Shown: in pieces, positions 48,505-58,815 of the stretch
Layout of the letters: each line of letters begins with the position of its first letter
Numbering within the stretch: position 1 is the first letter of the stretch
Origin: Oidiodendron maius Zn
Lineage: Eukaryota > Ascomycota > Leotiomycetes > Myxotrichaceae
Assembly (NCBI GenBank): GCA_000827325.1
Contig: KN832912.1
Location: forward strand, 1-60,790
Direction of reading: 5' to 3'
DNA: 60,790 nt
Translations under genes and position numbers: made by a program
Notes under the pieces: model-generated
Seen by the model: only the letters and a program-made list of their open reading frames with translations
Database searches by the model: none
What the model was told of the DNA's origin: nothing

Positions 48505-49565
48505 TTGGGATATTGGACTTACACATCGGCCAACATGTCATACCCAAGCACATTTTACAGTCTTGGCTTGATGCCCGCCTTCATGGGCCTGGGTCATCTT
48601 GCACCAGCAATAGGTGCCATACAGACAGCTACTGGCTCGTACCAGTTTCCCGGTAAACTTCTTGGGCTTATTGGTACGATCTCGGCTGTTGTGGACTGTA
48701 CGTGAATGACCGAAGAGTCCTACTGCGCCCGTGCCTTATTAGATTGTTTATTGATGATTGTATTTTATAGCGATGGACACGTATAAGGACGTTCCACAGT
48801 CAAATAGACCTTCAAAATGGATTTGGAAAACATGGGTCTATGGGTTGTGGGCTATCGTGTTTGCATGCACTGCCATGTTGGACTTGCACACAGCGTACCA
48901 TATATATCGAGTCTTGCCTCTGGGTCTGCTTTGGGGTGTTCCTTGCATCCCGCAATTCTCAACGTCAAAAAGTCTGGTACTAACTAAGCCGAAAATCTTG
49001 GTACGTTCCATGCCAGAGCGTCCGAATTAACAACTAACCATTAAACATCGTACAGCTCGCTGAGGCGAAATCGCTCGTTGTAGCGTTGTGCATGGCCAGC
49101 GTCTGTGCGGACGCAAGCATGGTTTACTACTGCCGTCAAGATGAATCTCGGTGTACCCACATAAGGCTCCGCACAAGAAGCTTTTACCTCACGATTTTGT
49201 ATCAATTCTTTCGAGAAACGTCCTGCGACATCAGGGACATGGCTGAGGATGCCAAAGAGGGCCTGAAAACACTGCCTATAAAACTTGGGAAGCAAAAGAC
49301 CATGCTGTTCATGACGGTCGTGGGTCTGTTACTGGACTCGATTTTAACGGACAGTGTACATATCACGGCTAGCGATATCCTCGTGCGTTCTCCGCAACTT
49401 GCCCAAGCATTTCTTCGAGTAGGATTGACAATGACTGCTCACTGGCAAGTCTTGAAGTATCCCAGGCAGAACTGTTGGGCTTGGGGATTCATGTCACTCT
49501 TTGGCCTTCTTCCTGTACTATTTGCACAAGCGGCCTTATGCTTACGCACTGATGAGGAAGCTTGA
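48505..49565 (+). CDS. UbiA-type prenyltransferase / terpene cyclase
   Basis: Three exons (48505-48697, 48771-49000, 49056-49565) give 310 residues, or 300 from the alternative MSYPSTFYS start at 48535. The first Asp-rich motif, DSMDTYKDVPQSNRP (from residue 64), is built across the first splice junction; the family form is NDxxDxxxD, so Asn is replaced by Val here. The second Asp-rich motif is RETSCDIRDMAEDAKEG (first Asp about 199), followed by LKTLPIKLG. Several hydrophobic segments lie around them. UbiA enzymes bind prenyl diphosphate with Mg2+ through these motifs. They prenylate aromatic acceptors, or in the fumagillin type cyclise farnesyl diphosphate. No aromatic-acceptor synthase is in the window, so a cyclase role is possible (inference). 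Next to a P450 and a BAHD transferase. Confidence 0.85.
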
Positions 49566-49908
49566 CGAAGCTAGACGGTGGGGTGGGGTCAGCTTGTTGT
49601 GGTAAATAACGGAGGAATATAGAATTAAATGACTGCTGATATATCTAAGAATAGAATAAAGTAACCATGGCGTCTCCAAACTAATAATGTACTGTGTCAA
49701 CTTACGCCCTCAGCCGGCATTTATTAGAGGAGCCGATGCCCGGTATCCTCACTTCATTCAGCGCCCCAAATCAAGCTTAAACCACCTTATTAACGTATGT
49801 GCACGGCAGCATATTCTGGTTGTTCTGCACATAAATAAAAGCAAAGACCTGTGGTCATATATGATGGAACTGGAGTCTGCGTCGCGTCGCATATGTCCAC
49901 CAAGGCAT
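49566..49908. other. Convergent intergenic region, UbiA and BAHD
   Basis: About 340 bp between convergent 3' ends; no gene seen. Confidence 0.5.
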
Positions 49909-51482
49909 TTACCCAAATTGCTCTAGATAATCCATCAAATATGACCACATCCCCCCAGGCAAGGAAATCGAGAACCAAGTGTTGCCGTCGTAGTCCCGCC
50001 CGACGACAACAAAAACGTTTGATATGACCGAGACAGTATTGTGGGCTGGGTCAGAACCTTGGAAGTACACGGGATGTCCTGGTTTGCTCCGCGAGCCCCC
50101 ATGAGCTGCAGCTCGCACGACAGCTGGACCAAAGTCCATCTTCTCAGCAATTTTACCTTTCGTCCAGTTTGACATGAATTGGGTGGCCATGGTCTTATCA
50201 CCAAAGATGACGGGCATCTTGGTCGTCTTCATGGACTCGGCAGAAAGGGATGCGGTCACCTTTAGCTGTTCTTCAGTAGCCTGAGTTGCTACAGCCTTAC
50301 GCACTAAGAGAGCTAGCTTTCCCAGGGGCAGCTCGAGGGCCTGGTTCGCGCGGTAGAAGAAGTAGATGTTCGTTGGCGAGTTTTGAACGTACGCTGCGTC
50401 TCGATTGAAAACTGACGTGACGCGACTTCGAGGGTCCACGGCCATGATTGTCGCCAACTGCCGCGTAGAGCTGTGACCCTGATGTTGCGCCAGCATGTGG
50501 CAAGCCACAGCCGCTAAAACGTCCCCTTCGCTGATGAAAGGCTTAGACGCTGGATCTGAAGCAGTAGTAGCATCGGCTTTGACCTCAATATGACTTCTAG
50601 CTTCTTGAACCATCCTCTCCATAGCGTGCTTGGGGATACACAAGGTGCGGGACTCACTCGGGTTGCGCCACGACTCGTACAAGCTGCGCAAACCCCAATA
50701 TTTAAAGCCCCAGCCGTCGAGCACCTTGTCCGCCAGAATGTGCCGTTGCTTGGGTTTCGGGTTCCACATAGCGTCAAAAGGATCTTCGCGATAGCCCAGC
50801 ATAGGAGCCACGGCTTCCGGCTTGCCGGCAAGGATGAGGCTCCATGCTTCGAGTATTGAGGTCCATCCCATCAAGTCGGTTGATATGTGAGTGTGCGTGA
50901 GAGAGACGAGAGTGCCGTCTGTAAATGTCTGGACATGAAGACAGAATTGGGGCTTGCCGGAAGAGACGAACTCATCTATATTGCGGGGCGTCCCAGGGCC
51001 AAGTCCAAGAGAGCAAAGCACTTTGGGGCTCGTATACGTAGCAATCTTGCCCGTTGACAGGGGCAGCTGGGAGGCCAGCGGGTGCTCCGTCATGGGGATA
51101 TCATGGTGTTTTTTGGTATAATACACGGCCGGACGCTCCTCTGAACATTCATGCGGGACGTGTATCTCTAAACTTCCGTCTGGCTACAGCCCGAATTAGT
51201 AGGCAAGCGGGGGTGAAGAAGGTGCTGTTAACTTGCCCGATACCTGAATCTTCCACTAAACCTTCGCCACCCATCCATCCGAAAGAGCTGCGATAAAGCA
51301 GTATGGAGCTTGTCGGGATCGAGGATATCGTCAAACTTATATATCCACACCATAACTATGCCACGCGCTGCCGCGGAGTCGTCAAACAGGTGCACAGGGA
51401 TGATATCATCCGTTTCAGTAGTTTCTGGTCGCGCTGGCTGCTCATTCTTGAAGAATGGCAGATAGGCAAGCGGATTCAACAT
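49909..51482 (-). CDS. BAHD-type acyltransferase
   Basis: Two exons (51233-51482, 49909-51179; 53-nt intron with GTTAAC donor and CAG acceptor) give 506 residues and produce GRFRYRANGSLEIHVP across the junction, as in related proteins. The catalytic HxxxD motif is HTHISTDLMGW (His181, Asp185). A later DFG (MDFGPAVVRAAAHGG) fits the place of the structural DFGWG motif in shortened form. BAHD/trichothecene-acetyltransferase-like enzymes move an acyl group from CoA to a hydroxyl or amine. With the P450 supplying hydroxyls and the acyl-CoA ligase supplying CoA esters, an acylated product is plausible. The exact acyl donor cannot be read. Confidence 0.85.
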
Positions 51483-52779
51483 ACTGGAGGGCTGTATGGA
51501 CTATACAAAGTCACAAGCAAATATAGCAGACCGAGTTTTAGCAGCGCAACAGGATTCGAACTCATACGTGGTAAATTGTCAGCTCGCTTATGTGGCCAAT
51601 ACGCCGTATTCGCTTCTATCTAGTTAAGAGAAGAAAATTGAGCTTAAACTGTGACGATTCGATTGTCACATGACTATGCAATTGTTGCCTAGCAAAAGCA
51701 ATTATGGAGGGGCATAAAAGAGGCAACCTCCTCCGTCGTTCTTTTCTCTTTCTTTCTTTATCCTTTAGCTTAGAATAGTTGATTGAAGAAATCTACAAGT
51801 ATTATCCTATTGTGCAGTTGTACGTGCGGTCACAACAGTACTCAGACCCAAACTTGATCATATCAAGCGCTGATTGCATATCCCTTCTGTCGACTATTTG
51901 ATCTGTATTTAATTGGTGGTGGACCTATTAAAACCTGTGAAAGTCAGAGGAGCGTGAATGCAGCCGGGTTATCGATGTAACCTCTTTTGTAAAATGGTCT
52001 CCACGTCGAGCCGCCAGAAGATCATCCCCTAAGTTGCTCTGTGCATAAATTTTTGCAAGAATCTCAGATCAGAAGAGAAATTGTCTCACAACAATCATGC
52101 AAGGATTGTGATACATGTGTCGTATGCAATACGAATATGGTGTGACAGTAAAAGCTCCAAAGTGTTTGAGTGGCCGTATGGCCTTAACTTGACTGGGTTA
52201 GTCATTGCAAGAGTCTCGGATCGAGAGGCCACTGGCTTAAATGCACCACAGCCATGCAAGGATTGCGGTATTCGCACTAGGCCCTGAGACCCATGTAGAG
52301 TGAATAAGGTTATGTGGTAAAACTCCAATATGCATTAGTGTCACTGCGGCTAAGACAGTACTGTGCCGCAGTCTCGGATCAGGAGATCATTGGCTTGCAT
52401 CTCGCGGTGGCGATAAAGATGTACCTCGTGCCTCCACATAAATAGTTATAAGCTACGAGCTGCTACGAGTACTGGAATACCGATTGCTTTAGTTGCCACA
52501 GACCCGTCCTCTCATGGGAGACGCTCTGTAAGCCACTGAAAGTATGGCTCTCATTCGCAGAAATGGAATATTCCCAGTACTGTCAGTCGCGCCCTTTTCA
52601 CATCGCCTGGGGGTCGCTGGGCTGTATCTCTGAAACACATCGTAATTTTTAGGATTCGATACTGCGTCCACGACTTGAATATACATAACACACGTTTCCT
52701 CAATTACATCGGCAACCTTTCTAGAAACAAACCTCCAAAACTACAACCCCATAATCAATATCACTGTCACGCCTTTATC
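51483..52779. other. Intergenic region with SUR repeat
   Basis: Promoter of the BAHD gene (left), repeat copy 4 (52200-52410), then the promoter of the array gene. No other gene supported. Confidence 0.4.
52195..52410 (+). repeat. SUR dispersed repeat, copy 4
   Basis: Two direct cores (GAGTCTCGGATCGAGAGG at about 52209 and CAGTCTCGGATCAGGAGATC at about 52369), each followed by a TGGCTT-type tail, separated by about 160 bp that include AGTGAATAAGGTTATGTGG. Same order as the copy at 17.1 kb, so a real ancient repeat. Confidence 0.65.
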
Positions 52780-54581
52780 ATGCATTTCTCTAACTTTGCT
52801 CTTGTGTTTTCTCTTTTCTTTGCGGCAATGGCTTTTGCAGCCCCAATCGCGCCACACGAACATGTAATCATCGAAGAAACTGAGAAGAGAGTAAGTAATG
52901 AAATATTGTACTGGGCAATTTACATGTTGCTAATAGAAGCAGGGTAAGTTACCATCTGACCGTGCTGTGAGTGGCTGACTTGGTGTTGTCGATGGCTAAT
53001 ATTGAATGTCTGCTATAATAGGGTAAGTAATCATCTGACGGTGCTGTGAGCGACTGACTTTGTGTTATCGACGGCTAATATTGAATGTCTGATGTAATAG
53101 GGTAAGCTATCCTCTGGCGGCGCTGTGAGCGGCTGAATTGGTGTTCTCGGTGGCTAATGTTCAATGTCTGGTATTCTAGCGTAAGTTATCCTCTGGCGGT
53201 GCTGTAAGCGGCTGACTTGATGTTGTCGATGGTTAATATTGATTGTCTTGTGTAATAGTGTAAGTTATCCTCTGACGGTGCTGTTGGCGGCTGACTTAGT
53301 ATTATCGATGGCTAATATTGAATGTCGGGTTCAATAGAGTAAGTTATCCTCCAACGGTGCTGTGGGCGGCTGATTTGGTGTTCTCGGTAGCTGATATCGA
53401 TTGTCGTGTGTAATAGAGTAAGTTACTATCTGGCGGTGCTGTGAGCGGCTGACTTGGTGTTGTTGATGGCTGATATTGAATGTCTTGTGTAATAGAGTAA
53501 GTTATCTTCTGACGGTGCTGTGGGCGGCTGACTTGGTGTTGTCGATGATTATTATTGACTGTCTTGTGCAATAGTGTAAGCAAACCTCCGAAGGTGCTGT
53601 GAGCGGCTGACGTGGTATTATCGGTGGCTAATATTCAATGCCGGATGTTCTAGCGTAAGTTATCCTCTGACGTGCTGTGAGCGGCTGACTTGGCATCATC
53701 GATGGCTAATATTCAACGTCGGGAGTTCTAGCGTAGGTTATCCTCTGACGGTGCTGTGAGCGGCTGACTTAGTGTTTATTGATGGCTGATCTTGAATTTC
53801 TGGTGCAATAGTGTAAGTTATCCTCTGACGATGCTGTGAGCGGCTGAATTGGTGTTATAGATGGGTAATATTGAATGTCTTGTGGAATAGGGTAAGCTAT
53901 CTTCTAACCGTAGTATAAGCGACTGGATTGGTGTTGTCGATGGCTAATATCTAATTTATGGTGCAATAGTGTAAGTTATCTGTGAGCGGCTAGCTTGGTA
54001 TTATCGATAGCTAATATTGATTATCTTGTATAATAGTGTAAGTTATCCTCTGACGGTGCTGTGGACGGCTGACTTAGTATTATCGATGGCTAATATTGAA
54101 TGTCGGGTTCAATAGTGTAAGTTATCCTCTGATAGTGCTGTGAGCGGCTAAATTGATGTTCTTGATCGCTAATATTGAATATCTGGTGTTCTAGCGTAAG
54201 TTAATATCTGACGGTGCTGTAAGCGGCTGACTAGGTGTTATTTATGGCTGATATCGAATTTCTGGTGTATTAGTGTAAGTTATCCTCTGACGACCCTGTG
54301 AGTAGTTGACTTGGTGTTATCGACAGCTAATATAAAGTGTCTTATATATAGAGTTAGTTATCCTCTAACGGTACTGTAAGCTGTACCTTGATGTTTTCGA
54401 TGGTTAATATCGAATGTCCTGTGTAATAGGTCTGGCGATGTGGGTGGTCTATACGTTGAAGACAATATGTGTTCATGGGGTGGAATATCTTAGCCTTGGT
54501 GTGGTTTTCCTACTGGGTTTTCCCACACCTTTGTGCAAATGCAAAGGTTATCTTCTGATGAATCTTTCTTGCTTTATTTGA
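52780..54581 (+). CDS. Secreted peptide gene with tandem 1-nt exons
   Basis: Exon 1 (52780-52890) is exactly 37 codons: a signal peptide (MHFSNFALVFSLFFAAMAFA) and a short pro-region ending EETEKR, a Kex2-type Lys-Arg at the exon end. A 52-nt intron (52891-52942, GTAAGT...CAG) follows, then 19 single-nucleotide exons separated by 19 intron-like units, then a last exon from 54430. The single bases in order are GGGCTAAATCCTGTTTCTA, which translate as Gly-Leu-Asn-Pro-Val-Ser plus one base completing Ser with the last exon. The frame stays open to a TGA at 54579-54581, total 93 residues. One base more would instead give a 20-codon end with SGDVGGLYVEDNMCSWGGIS and a TAG at 54491; two more or one fewer would stop after 9 codons. 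The pre-pro layout resembles pheromone or RiPP precursors. Sequence pattern is seen; splicing is inferred. Confidence 0.6.
52944..54429 (+). repeat. Tandem array of 19 intron-like units
   Basis: Units are 78 nt (14 of 19), with 77, 77, 77, 79 and 66 nt variants. Each begins GTAAG (17 of 19; GTAGG in unit 11, GTTAG in unit 19), has a branch-like CTAAT/CTGAT about 20-25 nt before the end (15 of 19) and ends TAG (19 of 19). Single spacer bases lie before each unit at 52943, 53022, 53101, 53180, 53259, 53338, 53417, 53496, 53575, 53654, 53732, 53812, 53891, 53970, 54037, 54116, 54195, 54274 and 54352. Spacers are G4, C4, A4, T7. Units 3/13, 4/14, 5/15 and 7/17 pair by special shared variants (5 and 15 differ at only two positions), so a ten-unit block seems to have been duplicated. 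Indels are not multiples of three, which speaks against a coding minisatellite. Confidence 0.9.
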
Positions 54582-54923
54582 GCCCATCTTTGAAATCGTG
54601 GAGGTGATATATAATATTGCCAATTGCTCGCGTAAGAAGGCTTTAGGATATCCGTGTTCATCATTGGTTTTCTATGCTATAATCTACGGCAATTTACTAA
54701 GACCGACCCTACATTCGTGAAAATATGAAAAACCGACCTTTCAGGGTATTAGAGTAGCTGACTGTGGCACCCTATAATAAATAGGTACCTTCTAATTGGT
54801 CTATCTACTAGTATAAACTTAAGTACCCCTACATAAACAACGCGTCGCGTTATTTAGATTATTATCACCACCCTTTCAACCACCCTTTCAACCACCCTTT
54901 CAACTACCTTTTCAACCACTGCA
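54582..54923. other. 3' flank of array gene and MULE 5' part
   Basis: Non-coding. At 54868-54915 a 12-13-bp tandem repeat (CCACCCTTTCAA, about four copies) precedes the MULE-like ATG, comparable to a C/T-rich stretch before the first MULE copy. Confidence 0.45.
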
Positions 54924-55555
54924 ATGGAGTCAATTGAGTCAACTAAGGATCAATGGACCTCCCCTACATCTTCTGATATCTTATCTAAGTCTTGGGCAAC
55001 TCTTCTAGAGGCAAAGAAAGCAGCCAAAGTCTGGATACTCGACCGTGGCGAATCCTGGGCTCCTACAGACCAGAATAATAAACATCGCCTTCAATTATAC
55101 TGCCTCCTTCTAACCTGTGCTTTTAAGGTTCGAGTTGCACAAAAGAAACACTTCTTTAGGATTATATTATATACTCTATACGATTGTACTCCCTCAACAC
55201 ATGTAAAGTTTAAACAACATCACTCTGTATAGTATCTTGTAGCCTTTCTTGAATGCGATATTGAGATTAATCGATTTATTAAGCTAAAAGAGATTCAAGA
55301 ACAAGCTAGTTCATATCATCAATTACCCTACCTGCTATATCAGCCAGCTTGGAGGGTAAGAGAGCGACTTCGTGACCAGATTAACGGAGATGAGGGCACA
55401 ACCTTTAGTCTAATCCCTGATTGGATCAATCGTCTAAAAGAAGTAGATAATTCAATATATATCAACCTTTAGAAGATACAAGACAATCGATTTGAAGCCT
55501 TTGTTTGTTATGCTTGGATCAATTAGATCAAGGTTAGTTTTAACTTAATCATATT
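54924..55555 (+). pseudogene. Mutator-like transposase, degenerate copy 2
   Basis: ATG at 54924 begins MESIESTKDQWTSPTSSDIL, followed by AKKAAKVWILDRGESWAPTD; the copy at 13.5 kb has the same start in damaged form. After a stop, YHQLPYLLYQPAWRVRERLR and GDEGTTFSLIPDWINRLKEV align with the 13.8-kb copy (MPAWRARERLNNILDGDEGT). It ends before the DDE-bearing part, so it is a 5' fragment. Confidence 0.75.
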
Positions 55556-56176
55556 TCTAGCGCGTCGCCCACTTTTTAACTTACGATACACCTACACTTT
55601 TTGTCAAATCCACCAATATGTCAAATCCATTCATGATTGTTGCTCAAGATCTGGGAATAGCTTCATTTATTAGATTAACAAAAGGGGGGACTTATAATAC
55701 AACAAAAGTCAGGACAGCGACCCTCTCCTGGGGGGGGGATTATAAACCAGATTATACGGTATTCAGGAGAATGCATTCATGGCATTAAGGTTTGGAATCA
55801 CTATATGGGTGGTTGGGAGGCCCCTGCTACAGTATCTCTTAGGTTCCGCTTCACCTGTGTTCTCAACTGATTCTCTGAAACCTCCTCACCAAAATCCTAT
55901 TTTTTTGCATCTGTTTCTGACCCTTAATTTCAGCCATTCTTTATGCCTAACCAGTACCGTTTCAGGGCCTCGGTGTGCGAAGCGCGCGTTACCAGTGAAC
56001 TTAATAGGATCGGTAGGGAAACTGAAGAATCCTTAATTAGCCACGTGATGCTCTCCAGCAGCCACTAAAATCCAACAGCTATTCACCCCGTTGCTCCTAC
56101 GACAAGTGCCAAAGACACCAAAGTAGGATCAAGAGATATCACGATTGTGTGCAAACTCTCTGAACTTCAAGACCTT
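55556..56176. other. Region with possible Helitron end, no gene
   Basis: Includes a G-run (55730-55738) and the candidate Helitron terminus. One ORF (55779-56036) spans the terminus and looks fortuitous. Confidence 0.4.
55959..55997 (+). repeat. Candidate Helitron 3' terminus, copy 2
   Basis: ACCGTTTCAGGGCCTCGG through GCGCGCGTTACCAGT, matching the block at 22.3 kb with three transition/transversion differences; flanks unrelated. Suggests a non-autonomous Helitron ended here. Confidence 0.45.
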
Positions 56177-58031
56177 TTAATTATGAGGATTCTCAGACAG
56201 CGCGACCTGAGATCTTCTCTTCAAAGCCATTTGTAGACGAGAGAATTGTCGTACAGGCTCGACTGCGGAACTAAAGTCTGAAGCCGTAAAAGCTAACCGG
56301 GACATTATCCGACCCAGAGTGGAGTCCAAGAGTCTGTGGCCTGGCTTTCCTTGACTAGATGCGGATCCAATTATCGATACCCAATACAACACACCTGATA
56401 GTTCTCCCCAACTGTCTCCAATGCCTGTCTTCTCTAGAGCTGTAATCAAACACGGCGTGAGCATCGAGTCACTTGAAATGAGGGACTGGCCTGTTTCGAT
56501 AGCCCTTAACACGATCACCACCGTTAGGCGGCAGCATTCGAAGATCCAGTTCCTTGTAGAGGTGCATCGAGGGTCGTGGGTGGAGATATGATACTCTAGA
56601 TCATTTTTTAGATATTTAAACGTGATGCTGAAGCCAGCTTCGTCGACAACTCCATCATCAAAGTCAATGACCAAGTCAATAAGAGCTTTAGCATTATACA
56701 GCACATTCACTGTGTCCTCATTGATGTGTTTAGATTGTAAAAGTTGGTCAAAAGTGTTTTCAGGACAGTATAATGGTGACTCATGCTGGATATAATGCGT
56801 TGAATCAACACTTGATGCCTCGCTATAATAAAGATCAAACATGGGTATAGCAGGCTGTGCTCGGAGTGCCGCAAGAAGTAGATGCTGTCTATTATACATG
56901 TACTAAGTTAAATAGAAGGTTTCCTCACTTAGGAAATGGGGGAAATGGGGACGTACACAAAAAGATACTTGCTGATTTTTCGACCAAATGGGGATATACC
57001 AAGGCTCTCCATGCCATGGTGTGTGATAATTATCTCTAATCCATTTAAATGAGTTTGCACTTCTTCAAATGAGTTTCCAGAAACCTTTATCAAACGTTAG
57101 TATTAGTCCTTAATAACAACATCTTCTGTTTAATTCCATACCCAAGTACCAGTGATCAGATAAGCAATCGAAGCAATCATATTCGTACACGTTTTTGTGC
57201 TTAGATAAGATAGTTTGAGACTGATTTGTGACATCGCAGCTACCTTTAAACATAAAGCTAGCTCTAGGCTACCCCAACCCCTCTCAGAACAGAGATATGA
57301 GTACGTCATATATAATATACTTGCTAGCAAGGCTTGCGATTGCAAAGCTTCAATAGTCCCCGGGTAGCAGAAGGCGATGGCTAAATATTAATAAAATTAG
57401 TAAACAGTGGCCAAATATTAGAAGACTAAACTAGATGACGAGTAATGTAAAGTCTAAAACCCTTGTAGGGAGTCTATAATACGACTGAGAGGAATCCGAC
57501 GAGGCCTTCAGGATATTAAGGTCCGTACTAACCATGTGATTTAATGGCATCGATCTCATCGGAGAATTTTAAAGTCAGAGATGGAGGTAGACCTGTCATA
57601 GAGTTGAAAGGATTAAAATCTGCTGCAACTACGGTAGCCATAGAAGAGGAGGGTTGTAGCAAATCGTCCCTTTGTTGTGATGGGGTCAGTTCAAATAGCT
57701 GTGCTCTGCAGCGGTAGCAGTGGTCGGATATAGATGTAAGAAGGGCCGAAGATACGTCAATCCTTCGCCCTCCTAAGTTCTGTTTTGAAGAAGCCGAGAA
57801 AAGCCCGGCTACAGGTAAGCCTTGACACAAGCTAAAGTCCTTGTCTATGACAGACTGCTGGCCACTTTGCATAGTTTCCACTTGTTTCTGTTGACGCTGC
57901 TTGTTCCGAACCTCTTTCATTGCATGAGATCGAATGCCACTGCGTGTTGACTCGTCTATCTTAGAGCCAACTTGTCCAACAAAATGGTATGCCAATGGTT
58001 GAGCATGCCTAGTCTTACTTTGCTGTTCCAT
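56177..58031 (-). CDS. Fungal transcription-factor-like protein
   Basis: Best model has four exons (57533-58031, 57142-57380, 56959-57084, 56177-56902) and 529 residues with consistent phases; the first intron (152 nt) and the GTGTAC donor of the third are the weakest points. The N-terminal part has FVGQVGSKIDESTRSGIRSH, then AMKEVRNKQRQQKQV, as seen at the start of many Fungal_trans_2 (DUF3468) proteins. The middle has KVAAMSQISLKLSYLSTKTC, MIASIAYLI and FEEVQTHLNGLEIIITHHGM, typical of that regulatory domain, and the C-terminus has WIFECCRLTVVIVLRAIETG. No Zn2Cys6 cluster is visible, common for this subgroup. It could be a regulator of nearby genes, but no evidence ties it to the cluster. 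Confidence 0.65.
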
Positions 58032-58732
58032 TACAGCAAACTATAATCGTCAGTAAGATTTACATTATTACTGATGAAGGATTCCGCCAAATTCCAAAGG
58101 CTATAGATCCCAAGAGCGAATCAAAACCAAGGTCGGATAGCTTACAACTTAGTAGCCTTGTGGGGGACGTACTCCGTCGAGTAGCAAATGAGCTTAATTG
58201 AGCAAAATCCTGGCGTGGTGTTTGTTTACTAGCTGTTTTAATAACAGATGATAGAACGAAGAAAATAGACTGCAAGGTAGCGTGTAGAGCTTAGCCTATA
58301 TAAGATACCTTCCCAGATCATGAGTGACCAATGGGCTTTTACTACATGGAATTTAGGGCTTATGCACAGGCACGAGCATGGGAAATAACAAATCCTAACC
58401 TGCCCTATCCCCTAACCTCCGAACCCCGCTTATACCTCGGAGGGACTTATAACTAAAATACTTTATCTTGGTATATACTATTATATTAAGTAGCCTTATT
58501 ATATTCCCTATTTATAGATTCTATAAACACTATCTTGGTTGTTAAATATTAGACCAATGGTAGGTTAGTAAATTGCCGATTTTAGTATTTACTGATGTAC
58601 CAGAATACTCTACTAGGCGATTATAATATAAAATCGTGATTACTGAACTAGACGGTCAGCTCCGATATATGAAAAAACTCTCGTCTGTCTCTGAGCCACT
58701 GTAACTCAGCCGTTGTAGGTATCGGCTATATC

Positions 58733-58815
58733 ACGTGATGCCAAGCATGTTGGTGGGGGCAAATAGCCAATGGTCTCTTGGTCCAAGACTTTGGCCTAGG
58801 CAAAGTCTTAGCCGC
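58733..58815 (-). repeat. SUR dispersed repeat, copy 5
   Basis: CACGTGATGCCAAGCATG and GCCAATGGTCTCTTGGTCC, matching the 9.56-kb copy over about 70 bp in the same orientation. Confidence 0.6.

Noticed and set aside
52891-52947. Reading straight through from exon 1 into the array as a 55-residue ORF
   Set aside because: The extra residues derive from a segment with perfect intron ends (GTAAGT, CTAAT, CAG); the simple ORF stops at the array start.
52944-54429. Treating the 19-unit array as an ordinary intronic minisatellite
   Set aside because: Possible, but it does not explain why the joints keep GTAAG and TAG in nearly all units while one base between them is free, or why the joined bases follow exon 1 in an open frame. 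Kept as the null hypothesis.
55779-56036. 85-codon forward ORF
   Set aside because: Crosses the Helitron-like terminal block, so it is probably fortuitous.
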